A stretch of 50,299 nucleotides of DNA from Alphaproteobacteria bacterium (GTDB lineage: Bacteria > Pseudomonadota > Alphaproteobacteria > JAJTHO01 > CANGXP01), in NCBI GenBank assembly GCA_947457935.1, contig CANGXP010000008.1, positions 1 through 50,299 on the forward strand, read 5' to 3'. Within the stretch, counting starts at the first letter, position 1; the number at the start of each line of letters is the position of its first letter. Position numbers and translations under genes: made by a program. Below, in pieces: positions 23,965-32,794 of this stretch. Under the pieces are notes generated by a model. It searched no databases, had not been told where the DNA came from, and was given only the letters and a program-made list of their open reading frames with translations.

Positions 23965-25988
23965 TCTTTTCTGGGACCTTTTCCGCGCAACAACTTGTGT
24001 TCTCTGGCATTACCCCGTTGTTTTGGGTGTTTCTGGGCTTGGGCGTAATTTTAGGGGTGTTTGCACTGCGGCATAAAGGATGGGCGGCATTTTTGCGGTT
24101 TATTCCGCTTGGTTTGTTGTTGCTTGCAATGAGTGCGCCGTATTTCTTGCAGGAAAAACGGGAGAAATTACCGAACTATGTGTTGTTGCTGGACGATGCA
24201 AGCACTAGCCAAAAAGTGACAGAGAGACTGCCCGCAACGCAACAAGCGTTAGAAAGAGTGACGGCAGACCTCAAAAAAAACTATCCTGATGTGGTGATTG
24301 AAACGGCAAAAATAGAGGATGGGGCAACGGGCACAACAGTGTTGCCTGTGTTACAACAAAAATTGAGCACAATGCCATTAGCGCAGCTAAGCGGTGTGGT
24401 GCTGTTTAGCGATGGGGCATGGCAAGATGATGCGGCAGAATTGCAAAAATTGCGTGCTGATTTCCCGATTCATACCGTTTTAAGCGGCGAGCCGAATCAA
24501 CCAGACAGAGCCGTGCGGGTTGAGGACAGCCCTCCATATGCGTTGGTGGGCAAGCCCTATCAAGTAACGGTGGTGGTGACAGACACAACCGCCCCAAAAA
24601 ATGCGGATATTCCGTTGTTTATTGAGACGGGTGAGGACAAAATTCCGTTCACCGCGAAGAACTATGAAAAAACCGTGCTGACGTTAAAGCCCTCCCATGC
24701 GGGTACACAACCGCTGTTGTTTTCGGTGCCGCCGTTGGAGGCAGGTGAGCTGACGCTTGCCAATAATCGGGCAATGGCGCGGGTGCAGGTGATGCGCGAC
24801 AGGCTTAAAGTGTTGCTGGTTTCAGGGCATCCCTATGCAGGGGGGCGGAGTTGGCGTTCTTTGTTAAAATCTGATCCGCAGGTGGATTTGGTGCATTTCA
24901 ACATTTTACGCTCCCCGTTTAAGTTTGATATTGCGGCGGAAAAAGAACTCGCGCTGATACCTTTTCCCGTGGATGAGTTGTTTTCGCAAAAAATCAGGCA
25001 GTTTGATTTGATTGTGTTTGATAGTGTGCAACGTCAAGCGGTGTTATCCTCGTTTTACCTACAAAATATGGTGGAGTATGTGAGGCAAGGCGGTGCATTG
25101 TTGATGATTAATGGCGCGGAATATGCCCGCCCGCAAAATCTTTATGATAGCGTGCTGCAAGAAATTCTGCCTGTTGCCCCTGCAACGGCGCGGGAACCGT
25201 CTTTGTTCAAGCCGATGCTTACTGAAAAAGGGAAAGCACACCCCGTGAGCAGTATTTTCAGCAATGACCAATGGGGACGGTGGACAGGCGGCGTGAATGC
25301 CGCGCAAACAACAGGCAAGGTATTGTTAGAAACGCCCGACAAACAGCCGTTGTTGGTGTTGCGGCAACTAGAGCAGGGCGGGAGGGTGGCGCAAATCCTC
25401 ACCGATAGTATTTGGTTGTGGCAGCGCGGTTTTGAGGGCGGAGGGCCGTATCAAGCGTTATTGCAACGCACCGCTCATTGGCTCATGAAAGAACCAGATT
25501 TGGAAACAGGACAGTTGAAAACACGTCTTGAGGGCAACGTGTTGACAGTGCAGCAAGATGATACGGCGGTGAACCCGACGGCAACGCTTTCTCTGCCTGA
25601 TGGCACAACGCAACCACTGGTATTCGTGAAAACGGGCAGCGGCTATCAAGCAACCCAGACGTTAACGCAAATTGGGATTTACAGTGTGCAGCAAGCAACG
25701 CAGCTTTTGCCGTTTAGCTATGGCATGGTGGAACAAGAAATGGCGGCATTGCAGGTGGATGAGGAAAAACCTAAAATATTGAGCGGCACGGTGTTTCCCG
25801 TTGAAAGTGGCGCGGCGATAGAGTTGTCCCCCAGCAAGCCCGTTGCTTTGTTAAGCGATGTGGTGTGGTTGAAAGACAGAGCGGCGTATCAGGTGACAGG
25901 CAGGGAGCAGCATCCGTTTTTGCCTGTTGCGGTGTTGGTGTTGATTGCGTTGGGGGGTGTGTTGATTGTGTGGTGGAGGCGAGGTTGA
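23961..25988 (+). CDS. Large membrane protein, partner of the DUF4159 protein (VWA/amidotransferase-like)
   Basis: 675 residues. Two N-terminal hydrophobic spans (TPLFWVFLGLGVILGVFALR and FLRFIPLGLLLLAMSAPYF), a VWA-like start (NYVLLLDDAS, then VVLFSDGAWQDD), a class I amidotransferase-like middle (VLLVSGHPYAGGRSWRSLL, LIVFDS, VRQGGALLMINGAEY), and one C-terminal span (FLPVAVLVLIALGGVLIVWW). The bulk is therefore probably periplasmic. It is the usual neighbour of DUF4159 proteins in alphaproteobacterial moxR-type clusters. The metal-binding residues of true VWA domains (DxSxS) appear altered to DDAST. No enzymatic role can be claimed. Confidence 0.7.
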   Translation: MIFSGTFSAQQLVFSGITPLFWVFLGLGVILGVFALRHKGWAAFLRFIPLGLLLLAMSAPYFLQEKREKLPNYVLLLDDASTSQKVTERLPATQQALERVTADLKKNYPDVVIETAKIEDGATGTTVLPVLQQKLSTMPLAQLSGVVLFSDGAWQDDAAELQKLRADFPIHTVLSGEPNQPDRAVRVEDSPPYALVGKPYQVTVVVTDTTAPKNADIPLFIETGEDKIPFTAKNYEKTVLTLKPSHAGTQPLLFSVPPLEAGELTLANNRAMARVQVMRDRLKVLLVSGHPYAGGRSWRSLLKSDPQVDLVHFNILRSPFKFDIAAEKELALIPFPVDELFSQKIRQFDLIVFDSVQRQAVLSSFYLQNMVEYVRQGGALLMINGAEYARPQNLYDSVLQEILPVAPATAREPSLFKPMLTEKGKAHPVSSIFSNDQWGRWTGGVNAAQTTGKVLLETPDKQPLLVLRQLEQGGRVAQILTDSIWLWQRGFEGGGPYQALLQRTAHWLMKEPDLETGQLKTRLEGNVLTVQQDDTAVNPTATLSLPDGTTQPLVFVKTGSGYQATQTLTQIGIYSVQQATQLLPFSYGMVEQEMAALQVDEEKPKILSGTVFPVESGAAIELSPSKPVALLSDVVWLKDRAAYQVTGREQHPFLPVAVLVLIALGGVLIVWWRRG

Positions 25989-26012
25989 AGAGAGTATAAT
26001 TAAAATGCTTGA

Positions 26013-26034
26013 CTAATATATATATATATATTAG
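26013..26034. promoter_or_regulatory. 22-bp AT palindrome upstream of a small gene
   Basis: CTAATATATATATATATTAG-type perfect palindrome with (TA) core, overlapping TTGACT at 26009-26014, a possible -35 box. No well-spaced -10 box is evident. It could be an operator or simply a microsatellite. Confidence 0.35.
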
Positions 26035-26100
26035 CGTAAAATACAGAAATCTGACGCAAGAGAAATTTTGTGTCTAGTCCTTATCGTTGAGGTTTTTGTT

Positions 26101-26376
26101 ATGGATGGTATTTTCACATATGCGGTGAATAAGATTGCTGGGTTTGATAGGTCTCTAGAGGAGATTTTGAAAGAAATTCAAACACTTTCTAAAAATCTAA
26201 CCCAACCTATCGAAGTTTTTTTTCTTGAAGAAATAGATGGAGGGCAAGAAGAAACAAAAGTTTGTGATGTCTCTTTTGTTAATAATGGGTTGAGAATAGA
26301 ATTTCTCACTCGCAAGTTTTCTTTGGACACAGAAAAACTACCATTTCACGTCAACGCAAGTTGGCCTGAAGTGTAG
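26101..26376 (+). CDS. Small hypothetical protein, 91 residues
   Basis: Starts MDGIFTYAVNKIAGFDRSLE; a GAGG lies about 10 bases upstream of the ATG at 26101. An in-frame upstream start (26068) is less likely. The middle shows an alternating hydrophobic pattern (IEVFFLEEIDGG, VSFVNNGLRIEFLTRKF) that suggests a small beta-rich fold. No signal peptide. A strong terminator follows at 26402, supporting it as a transcribed unit. Not recognised. Confidence 0.5.
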   Translation: MDGIFTYAVNKIAGFDRSLEEILKEIQTLSKNLTQPIEVFFLEEIDGGQEETKVCDVSFVNNGLRIEFLTRKFSLDTEKLPFHVNASWPEV

Positions 26377-26401
26377 CTTTTTTAATAAAACGTAAGTTTT
26401 T

Positions 26402-26425
26402 CCACCCTCTTGGGTGGTTTTTTTT
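26402..26425 (+). terminator. Rho-independent terminator
   Basis: CCACCC-tctt-GGGTGG stem (26402-26417) followed directly by eight T residues. It ends the transcript of the small gene at 26101. Confidence 0.85.
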
Positions 26426-26427
26426 GC

Positions 26428-26614
26428 TCAAAATATCATTCCATTCTGTCGAAACTGTTCGGTAAACGCCTTTTGCCCCTCTTGTTCAGGGAGAACAATC
26501 TCGTCTTTTTTCCACATACCACGCGCCCACATTTCTTGTGTGATTTCAGGAGCATCCTCTTCGTAGAGGGGGTAGGGGGAAGGTTAGGAAAGAATTTTCG
26601 GTATTCTTTGTCAT
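26428..26614 (-). pseudogene. Possible remnant of a small gene (frameshifted)
   Basis: On the minus strand an ATG at 26614 opens MTKNTENSFLTFPLP, which stops soon after. The neighbouring frame continues with YEEDAPEITQEMWARG, then VLPEQEGQKAFTEQFRQNG, and a stop at 26430-26428. A one-base change in the C-rich run near 26565 would join them into a protein of about 60 residues. DAPEITQEMWARG vaguely recalls the C-terminus of BrnA-type antitoxins. Apart from this I see nothing in 26426-26662. Confidence 0.3.
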
Positions 26615-26662
26615 AGGCGTGCCTCATTCACATAAGAAAACAATTCTTCTGTAAAATACCCG

Positions 26663-27655
26663 CTACGTCAAGTTTTCCAATAAAAACGCCACAGCAACCC
26701 CCAGCCCCAACCAGCTATTTTTTTTGAAAGTGTTAAGAGAACTTGTTGCATCCTCCTCCTTCCAAGTATCAAGCACGCGTGCCCATCCGCCGATGAGCAA
26801 ACCCAAAATGCAATAAAATGGGAGGCTGGCATCCAGCGCAAAACCCGTTAGCCCAAGCAAGAGAGCGCATAGAGCATAACAGGTATGGACAGCAACCCGT
26901 GTGTATCTGCCAAAGGTGAGCGCGGCGGATTTTACCCCTAGTTTTTTATCGTCCGCCGCATCTTGGCAGGCATAAATGGTGTCATAGCCGAGCGTCCAAA
27001 ACACCGCCGCTGCGTATAAAATGAGCGGGGCAAGATCTATGGTGCCTTTTACAGCAACCCACCCGACCAGAATACCCCAATTAAATGTTAAGCCCAAAAA
27101 CAGTTGCGGCAGCGGGAAAAACCGCTTCATAAGCGGGTAGAGCACGACCAGTGGCAGGCTATAAAGCGCGATTTCCCACACCACAGGCGGCAGCGACAGC
27201 AACACCCCTGCGCCAATGCTAAGCAAAAACACGAGTAAGAAAGCTGCTTCACGCATGGACACCGCACCGCTTGCAAGCGGGCGATGCTTCGTGCGTTCTA
27301 CTTGTGCATCAATTTTTCTGTCCCATATATCGTTAATAATGCAGCCTGCGCCTCGCATTGCAAACGCGCCTACACTAAATAATACCAACATCATTAAATC
27401 TCTGTAATTTTGCTGCGCCACATCTACGGCTTCAGTCATTGGCGTTGAGCCAACTCCGTTCAGCCTTGATTCGCTCGCAAAAATTTCAGAAATTTTCTGA
27501 GGTTGGTGTGCGTCCAACAGTAGGATATTTGGCGTGCTTATGGTGGCAGCAAGAACCCCCCACCAACAGGGAAACAATAGCAACAGCGTACCAACAGGTT
27601 GGTAAAAACGCATGAGGTGGAGATAATGCTTGAATTGCGAACGGAACAGGGGCAT
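26663..27655 (-). CDS. ubiA: 4-hydroxybenzoate polyprenyltransferase, with an embedded repeat
   Basis: 330-residue integral membrane prenyltransferase of ubiquinone synthesis. Both Asp-rich motifs are present: INDIWDRKID with ERTKHRPLASG, and YACQDAADDKKLGVKS. Multiple spans follow. Compared with usual UbiA (roughly 290-310 residues), there is an additional hydrophilic stretch after the first span, about residues 42-85 (DAHQPQKISEIFASESRLNG, GSTPMTEAVDVAQQ). The DNA coding for part of it is a copy of the dispersed repeat (27424-27510), read in frame. The active-site motifs are intact, so the enzyme may tolerate the insert in a loop. Starts 12 bp from the divergent Ppx/GppA gene. Confidence 0.92.
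   Translation of the reverse strand: MPLFRSQFKHYLHLMRFYQPVGTLLLLFPCWWGVLAATISTPNILLLDAHQPQKISEIFASESRLNGVGSTPMTEAVDVAQQNYRDLMMLVLFSVGAFAMRGAGCIINDIWDRKIDAQVERTKHRPLASGAVSMREAAFLLVFLLSIGAGVLLSLPPVVWEIALYSLPLVVLYPLMKRFFPLPQLFLGLTFNWGILVGWVAVKGTIDLAPLILYAAAVFWTLGYDTIYACQDAADDKKLGVKSAALTFGRYTRVAVHTCYALCALLLGLTGFALDASLPFYCILGLLIGGWARVLDTWKEEDATSSLNTFKKNSWLGLGVAVAFLLENLT
27424..27510 (+). repeat. Dispersed palindromic repeat inside ubiA, copy D
   Basis: TCATTGGCGTTGAGCCAACTCCG (in parts: TCATTGGC, GAGCCAACTCCG) corresponds to TCATTGAC..AAGTCAACTCCG of the intergenic copies. It is followed by CGCTCGCAAAAATTTC and the palindrome TCAGAAATTTTCTGA. It is oriented opposite to ubiA and adds coding sequence without a stop or frameshift. 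Confidence 0.6.
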
Positions 27656-27666
27656 GGAGCAGTCTT

Positions 27667-29118
27667 ATGGATATTTCAGCAAAATCTCAAGAACAACGCG
27701 TGGGTATTATCGACATTGGCTCGAACTCGGTGCGATTGGTCATTTATGACGTGGCGTGCGGGTTGTGGCACACGCTGTTTAATGAGAAGGCGGCGTGCGG
27801 ACTGGGCAAAAGTCTGCGCGAGACGGGGATGCTGGACAAACAAGGCATGGCAGCAGCAGAACAAGCCATTCAACGCTTTATAACGATAGCGAATGCCTAT
27901 CAAGCAAAGCCCCTTTATGCTGTTGCAACAGAGGCAGTGCGTTCCGCAACGGACGGACAAGCGTTTGTCGATTATCTAAGCGTGACACATAACATTAGTG
28001 TGGATGTTATCAGCGGTGAAGAAGAGGGGTATTATTCTGCCCTAGGCGTGACAACCGTGATGCCAAACGCTTCGGGTATTTGCGCGGATTTGGGCGGCTC
28101 AAGCTTAGAGCTTATTGCGCTGACCGCATATGGTATTGGGGAGCGGGTAACGCTGCCGTGTGGGGTCTTAAGTTTATCAAGCTTTAGTTCGCCAAAACAG
28201 GCAGAAAATTATTTGGAGCAGCATTTACAAAGGATAACGATAGACGTGCCCCGCGATAAAACACTGTATGCGGTGGGCGGGAGCTGGCGATCTTTGGCGC
28301 GGTATCACCAAAAAACAACGAATTATCCGTTAGATCAGGCACATTATTACCGTCTTTCCACCGAGCAACTTTTGCCTACCTTGCAGCATTTACAGAAAAT
28401 GGCAGGCGAGCCGCACAAAAAACTGGCAGGGGTGAGTAAAGCGCGAACGGCTTTAATGCCAAATGCAGCCTTAGTAATGGCGATGCTGACTCAACAATAT
28501 GGGCTTAAACACGTTATTTTCTCAGGGTATGGTTTACGAGAGGGGTATTTAACCGAACAACTGCCGAATTTACCTGAAAAAACAGCGCATAGTCCATTGA
28601 AGGGTGAAATTTCTGCCTATACACTGGCGCGTAATAGCGCAACGGTGGATGCAGTGGCTTTGCAAACATGGCTTTCTCCCCTGTTTCCCACCATGCAGCC
28701 CGAACGCTTGGAGGCCGCGTGTTTATTAAGCAATATCGCGATGTTTGAAAGCAGTGATCACCGCGCGTTTCTGGCTTTTCAAGCAATTCTCCATGCGCCA
28801 TTTGCAACACTGCCCCACGAAGAACGTGCCTTTTTAGCACTGGCAATTTTTGTGCGCTATGCAGGCAAGCATGAACCGATGATTACCACGGCAGCCCTGT
28901 CTTTATTGTCCCCTGAGGATGTGAACATTGCGTTAAAGCTGGGACTTGCCTTGCGTCTTGCTAAAACTATCACAGGCAGGCAGGATGATTTATTAGAATA
29001 TGCACCTATAAAGTGTATAACAGGCAAAAAATTAATCATAGATTTTATTCAGCCACAGCAAATTATGGGCAATGAAACGATCGCACAGCGTCTTGAGAGT
29101 CTGCAGAAAGCCTTGTAA
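27667..29118 (+). CDS. Ppx/GppA-family phosphatase
   Basis: 483 residues of the ASKHA fold. The N-terminal phosphate loop is VGIIDIGSNSVRLVIYD, followed by YAVATEAVRSATDG, ISGEEEGYYSALGV and ADLGGSSLELIAL, all characteristic of exopolyphosphatase/pppGpp phosphatases. The C-terminal part resembles the alphaproteobacterial long form with a helical HD-like extension. It probably hydrolyses polyphosphate or pppGpp, linking to stress metabolism. Divergent from ubiA with only 11 bases between the start codons, so their promoters must lie inside each other's coding regions or be shared. Confidence 0.88.
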   Translation: MDISAKSQEQRVGIIDIGSNSVRLVIYDVACGLWHTLFNEKAACGLGKSLRETGMLDKQGMAAAEQAIQRFITIANAYQAKPLYAVATEAVRSATDGQAFVDYLSVTHNISVDVISGEEEGYYSALGVTTVMPNASGICADLGGSSLELIALTAYGIGERVTLPCGVLSLSSFSSPKQAENYLEQHLQRITIDVPRDKTLYAVGGSWRSLARYHQKTTNYPLDQAHYYRLSTEQLLPTLQHLQKMAGEPHKKLAGVSKARTALMPNAALVMAMLTQQYGLKHVIFSGYGLREGYLTEQLPNLPEKTAHSPLKGEISAYTLARNSATVDAVALQTWLSPLFPTMQPERLEAACLLSNIAMFESSDHRAFLAFQAILHAPFATLPHEERAFLALAIFVRYAGKHEPMITTAALSLLSPEDVNIALKLGLALRLAKTITGRQDDLLEYAPIKCITGKKLIIDFIQPQQIMGNETIAQRLESLQKAL

Positions 29119-29136
29119 AGGCTGATATTTTTGAAG

Positions 29137-29153
29137 TTGGCACGGCTGTTGCA
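29137..29153 (+). promoter_or_regulatory. Sigma-54 (RpoN) promoter for the flagellin gene
   Basis: TTGGCACGGCTGTTGCA matches the -24/-12 consensus TGGCACG-N4-TTGCA, with GG and GC correctly spaced. Sigma-54 control of flagellin genes is well known in Caulobacter and relatives. A GGGAGG-ag-CCTCCC hairpin (29191-29204) follows in the leader. Confidence 0.88.
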
Positions 29154-29235
29154 AGTACTCCCTCGAATCAAAAATTTTGTTTGAGTAAAAGGGAGGAGCC
29201 TCCCCTCAAGCAGGAGTGAGAGAAGGAATAAAACT

Positions 29236-30816
29236 ATGTTGTCTGCAACCACCAACACCGCCGCGCTTACCGCGCAACGCTTCCTTGACAGATCAAGTGA
29301 AATGGCAGGGTCTTCGATTGCCAAGATGTCTTCTGGTAATCGTATTATTAAAGCATCCGATGATGCCTCTTCCCTCGCGATTGGGAACAAGCTGCGCGCT
29401 GATATTGCTGCATTACAGCAGGCAGGCAGGAACGCTTCGCAAGGGGCATCGCTCTTACAGGTGGCAAATGGGGCGATTGATCGTATCGGCGATATTCTAA
29501 CGCGTCTGAAAACACTGTCTACACAGGTTGTGAACGGCACGCTGAGTACGTCTGAGCGTCAATTTGCGCAACAAGAATTTAGTCAGCTGGTTACGCAGCT
29601 TGATCAAATCTCTGAGCAAACACGCTGGAACAACGTTTCCATGTTAAATGGTGGAGACAAAGGTGTTGACAACACGAACACGATTAGCCCTGCAGCAAAT
29701 ATTGTAGCAGGCGTGAGTGGTGCACGCGCCAGTGTAACAACCAACGGCTTTTTTAACCCCACAACCCCTGCAAACACGTTTACAGCATTTACAGGACAAG
29801 TTGAAGGGGCTGTGAAAAGCGTCGTTGTGACGCAAAACGGCACAGCTAACCAATTTAAAATTGAAATGACAATTGGGGGGCAAGAATTTGTTGGATATGC
29901 AGCCTATTCACAACCCAGTGGTGGCAGTATTACAATGACCAGTACGCTGAATAATCACAATACGTTCCGTCTCATTAACAACGGTGGTGCATTGGGCGTG
30001 AGTGCTGCAAACTTACAGGCAGATTTGCGAGAGGCCGTTGAGTTAAATAGTTCCACAGCACCCGCTGCAAGCTTTCAGTCTGCTGCTTTATCAGAGGCAA
30101 ACGCGGCAATTCTGATCGATGCAAACGCGGCAACACCTGAACTAGCGGATGTTGTTGTGGCAAACGGGGCGACACCTGATGGGGTTTACACGGTCACATC
30201 GCGCTATGATAGCACGACGTTGAAAGCAACAGTACGCTTGCACAATGCAACAACAGGGGAAGTTCTAGATTCCGTGATTAACGACCCTGCTGCTGCTACA
30301 GCAGGTCAGGCTGTTATCTTTAGTAACGGATTGCAACTAAACTTTGCAGAAGCGCAAATTGAAGCACTCGCGGTTACAAATTTGAATGGTATCCGCTTTG
30401 AGGTGACAGCAGGTCAAGCAACAACCATGGATTTCCAAGTCGGCGCGTTGGCAACAGATTTGCTGCAAATTAGTTTTGTGGCAATGACCTCCACGACATT
30501 GGGGCTTTCAAGCCTTAATATTGAGACACAGGCGGGGGGGCAAGCTGCATCAACGGTTGTGACTGACGCAATCGCCAAAGTGAACAACGCTCAAGCACAG
30601 CTAGGTGCAATTCAATCGCGGATGGAATATGTACAAAGCAACATTTCCACCATTGTTGAGAACCTTTCTGCGGCAAAGGGCATCTTCTTAGACGTGGATA
30701 TGTCAAAAGAAATGACCGAATTCACAAAGAATCAAACCTTAATGCAGGCAGGGGTTGCGATGTTAGGACAAGCAAACCAGATGCCTAGAGAATTATTACA
30801 GCTTATTCGTCAATAA
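29236..30816 (+). CDS. Flagellin
   Basis: 526 residues. The N-terminal D0/D1 part has AKMSSGNRIIKASDDASSLA, and the C-terminus has AKVNNAQAQLGAIQSRMEYV and finishes QMPRELLQLIRQ, the helices that pack together in the filament. The central region (about 145-430) is variable and Ala/Thr-rich, which is longer than in the short alphaproteobacterial flagellins. AAGGA (29223-29227) is well spaced for the ATG, with a sigma-54 promoter about 83-99 bases upstream. No other flagellar gene lies in the window, so the gene is isolated. It ends at a terminator (30843). Confidence 0.93.
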   Translation: MLSATTNTAALTAQRFLDRSSEMAGSSIAKMSSGNRIIKASDDASSLAIGNKLRADIAALQQAGRNASQGASLLQVANGAIDRIGDILTRLKTLSTQVVNGTLSTSERQFAQQEFSQLVTQLDQISEQTRWNNVSMLNGGDKGVDNTNTISPAANIVAGVSGARASVTTNGFFNPTTPANTFTAFTGQVEGAVKSVVVTQNGTANQFKIEMTIGGQEFVGYAAYSQPSGGSITMTSTLNNHNTFRLINNGGALGVSAANLQADLREAVELNSSTAPAASFQSAALSEANAAILIDANAATPELADVVVANGATPDGVYTVTSRYDSTTLKATVRLHNATTGEVLDSVINDPAAATAGQAVIFSNGLQLNFAEAQIEALAVTNLNGIRFEVTAGQATTMDFQVGALATDLLQISFVAMTSTTLGLSSLNIETQAGGQAASTVVTDAIAKVNNAQAQLGAIQSRMEYVQSNISTIVENLSAAKGIFLDVDMSKEMTEFTKNQTLMQAGVAMLGQANQMPRELLQLIRQ

Positions 30817-30842
30817 CATTTTTTATTATTTTTTGGTCAAGG

Positions 30843-30871
30843 AAAACCCCGCTAGCAATAGAGGGGTTTTT
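30843..30871 (+). terminator. Rho-independent terminator after flagellin
   Basis: AAAACCCC (30843-30850) and GGGGTTTT (30863-30870) form an 8-bp stem around a 12-base loop, followed by further T residues. Confidence 0.8.
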
Positions 30872-30911
30872 CTATTGCAGGCGATGCGGGTTGTTGTAGA
30901 ATGGTATCATT

Positions 30912-32024
30912 ATGCATGATCACCCTTCTTATAAAATTACGCGCCGTAAAAGTCGGCAAATTACCGTTGGTTCTGTTTTGGTGGGCGGTGATGCGCCTAT
31001 CGCCGTTCAGTCAATGACAAACACACTGACCACTGATATTGATGCCACTATTGCGCAAATTAAAGCCTTGGAAGAGGCGGGGGCGGATATTGTGCGGGTT
31101 TCGGTGCCTGATGAAGAATCGAGCGCGGCATTAAAATATATCATCCCTGCTGTATCTGTGCCGATTGTGGCGGACATTCATTTTCATTATCAGCGCGGTA
31201 TTGAGGCGGCAAAAAATGGCGCAGCCTGTTTGCGCATTAACCCTGGGAATATTGGTTCAGAGGCGCGGGTGCGCGAGGTGATACAGGCCGCCAAAGATTA
31301 TGGTTGCTCGATGCGCATTGGGGTGAATGCGGGGAGTCTTGAAAAGCACTTGTTGGAAAAATACAAAGAGCCATGCCCTGAAGCGATGGTGGAAAGTGCG
31401 CTGGAACACGCAAAAATTCTCGAAGACAATGATTTTTTTAACTTTAAAATCAGCGTGAAGGCATCGAATATTTTCTTGGCGGTGGCTGCGTATCGCGGGC
31501 TTGCGGCAAAATGTGATTATCCGCTGCACCTTGGCATTACAGAGGCAGGGGGGCTTACGACAGGCACGGTGAAATCTGCCTTGGGGTTGGGCACATTGTT
31601 GTGGGAAGGGATTGGCGATACTATTCGTGTGTCGCTGTCTGCAGACCCTGCGGAAGAAATTAAAGTGGGGTGGGAGATATTGAAAAGCCTTGATTTGCGG
31701 CGCAGAGGCGTGACGGTAATTTCTTGCCCGTCTTGTGCACGCCAGCAATTTCAGGTGATTAAGACGGTGGAAGATCTGGAAAAGCGGGTGGCGCACATTA
31801 AAACGCCGATAACCGTTTCCGTGATTGGCTGTGTGGTCAATGGCCCTGGTGAGGCATTAATGACGGATATTGGGTTGGCAGGCGGCGGCAATCATACGCA
31901 TCAAATGTATGTAAATGGCTTGCAAGACCACCGCATTAAAGATATAAACATCGTAGACCATTTGGTTGACCTTATTGAAAAAAGGGCAGCACAAATTGAA
32001 GCAGCGAGTGAATCCGCTGCATAA
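30912..32024 (+). CDS. ispG: 4-hydroxy-3-methylbut-2-enyl diphosphate synthase
   Basis: 370-residue [4Fe-4S] enzyme of the MEP isoprenoid pathway, turning MEcPP into HMBPP. The N-terminus [16 protein letters not shown], then [15 protein letters not shown], is diagnostic. Cluster cysteines are in [10 protein letters not shown] and [10 protein letters not shown]. The short form without the plant-type insert is normal for proteobacteria. Downstream within 24 bases lies the DUF2059-type lipoprotein. Confidence 0.96.
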   Translation: MHDHPSYKITRRKSRQITVGSVLVGGDAPIAVQSMTNTLTTDIDATIAQIKALEEAGADIVRVSVPDEESSAALKYIIPAVSVPIVADIHFHYQRGIEAAKNGAACLRINPGNIGSEARVREVIQAAKDYGCSMRIGVNAGSLEKHLLEKYKEPCPEAMVESALEHAKILEDNDFFNFKISVKASNIFLAVAAYRGLAAKCDYPLHLGITEAGGLTTGTVKSALGLGTLLWEGIGDTIRVSLSADPAEEIKVGWEILKSLDLRRRGVTVISCPSCARQQFQVIKTVEDLEKRVAHIKTPITVSVIGCVVNGPGEALMTDIGLAGGGNHTHQMYVNGLQDHRIKDINIVDHLVDLIEKRAAQIEAASESAA

Positions 32025-32048
32025 CAGTTACATTTCAGGAGCCTCCTT

Positions 32049-32726
32049 ATGACATCTTTTTCTAAAACATTGCGTCTTTCTACCCTTGCGCTTTTAACAA
32101 TGGTAGCAGCGTGTGAAAAGCAAGAAACCTCTACCACTGTTTCTTCTGTAACAACCGAGCAAGGCGTTACAGAACAGCAAGTAACCAACAGCGTTGCTAA
32201 TGATGCAACCTCCATTATTTCAAGCGCAATGGACACGCAAGGGACGTTTGATCGTGTGGTTGAGCGCGTAACGCCTTTATTTGAATCGCAAGCATTGAAT
32301 GCAGGGGATGCAAACAAAGAAACAGCGACAAAGCAACTTGATGCATTCAAAGCAACCTATCAAAAAGTGGCTGACTATCAAAAAACATTGCTGCAGGAAA
32401 ATTTCAGTGAGCAAGAATTAACACAAATCAGCCAATTTTTGGGCACGGATACAGGCAAGAAATTCATTCAAAACAGTGCGAAAATTCAAGCACAAACAGA
32501 AGAATTTGCGCTGCAACAATCAAATGATATTATTAATGCAACGGCTGCAGCACAACCTGCTGACCAAACAACGTTTGGTTCTATTAAAAGCAGTGTAGGG
32601 GAAGCAGCAGATGCGGCAGCGAAAAAAGCCAGCGAAGCCGCAGATTCTTTGAAAGATGCAGCCCAAGATTTGCAATTACAGTTGCAAGGAAATGATGCGA
32701 AGCCTGTTGAAACACAACAGAAGTAG
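32049..32726 (+). CDS. DUF2059-type lipoprotein
   Basis: 225 residues. The signal peptide ends with a lipobox (TMVAAC), so the cysteine near residue 22 would be lipidated and the protein anchored in the envelope. The middle part (LQENFSEQELTQISQFLGTD, TGKKFI) matches the DUF2059 fold. The C-terminal portion (DAAAKKASEAADSLKDAAQD) is a low-complexity amphipathic helix like LEA/apolipoprotein repeats. Role unknown. AGGAGCCTCC precedes the ATG; a terminator follows at 32749. Confidence 0.75.
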   Translation: MTSFSKTLRLSTLALLTMVAACEKQETSTTVSSVTTEQGVTEQQVTNSVANDATSIISSAMDTQGTFDRVVERVTPLFESQALNAGDANKETATKQLDAFKATYQKVADYQKTLLQENFSEQELTQISQFLGTDTGKKFIQNSAKIQAQTEEFALQQSNDIINATAAAQPADQTTFGSIKSSVGEAADAAAKKASEAADSLKDAAQDLQLQLQGNDAKPVETQQK

Positions 32727-32748
32727 CTTTTATAAACGAAAAACGATA

Positions 32749-32780
32749 AGGGCGATTGTCTGGGCAGTCGCCCTTTATTT
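32749..32780 (+). terminator. Rho-independent terminator between the lipoprotein gene and hisS
   Basis: AGGGCGA (32749-32755) pairs with TCGCCCT (32768-32774), followed by TTATTTAT. It may attenuate rather than fully stop transcription, because hisS begins only 15 bases further on. Confidence 0.7.
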
Positions 32781-32794
32781 ATGGTGACTCTACA

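Noticed and set aside
26013-26034. TA-rich palindrome as a terminator.
   Set aside because: The stem consists only of A-T pairs with no following T run; a palindrome or microsatellite is the safer description.
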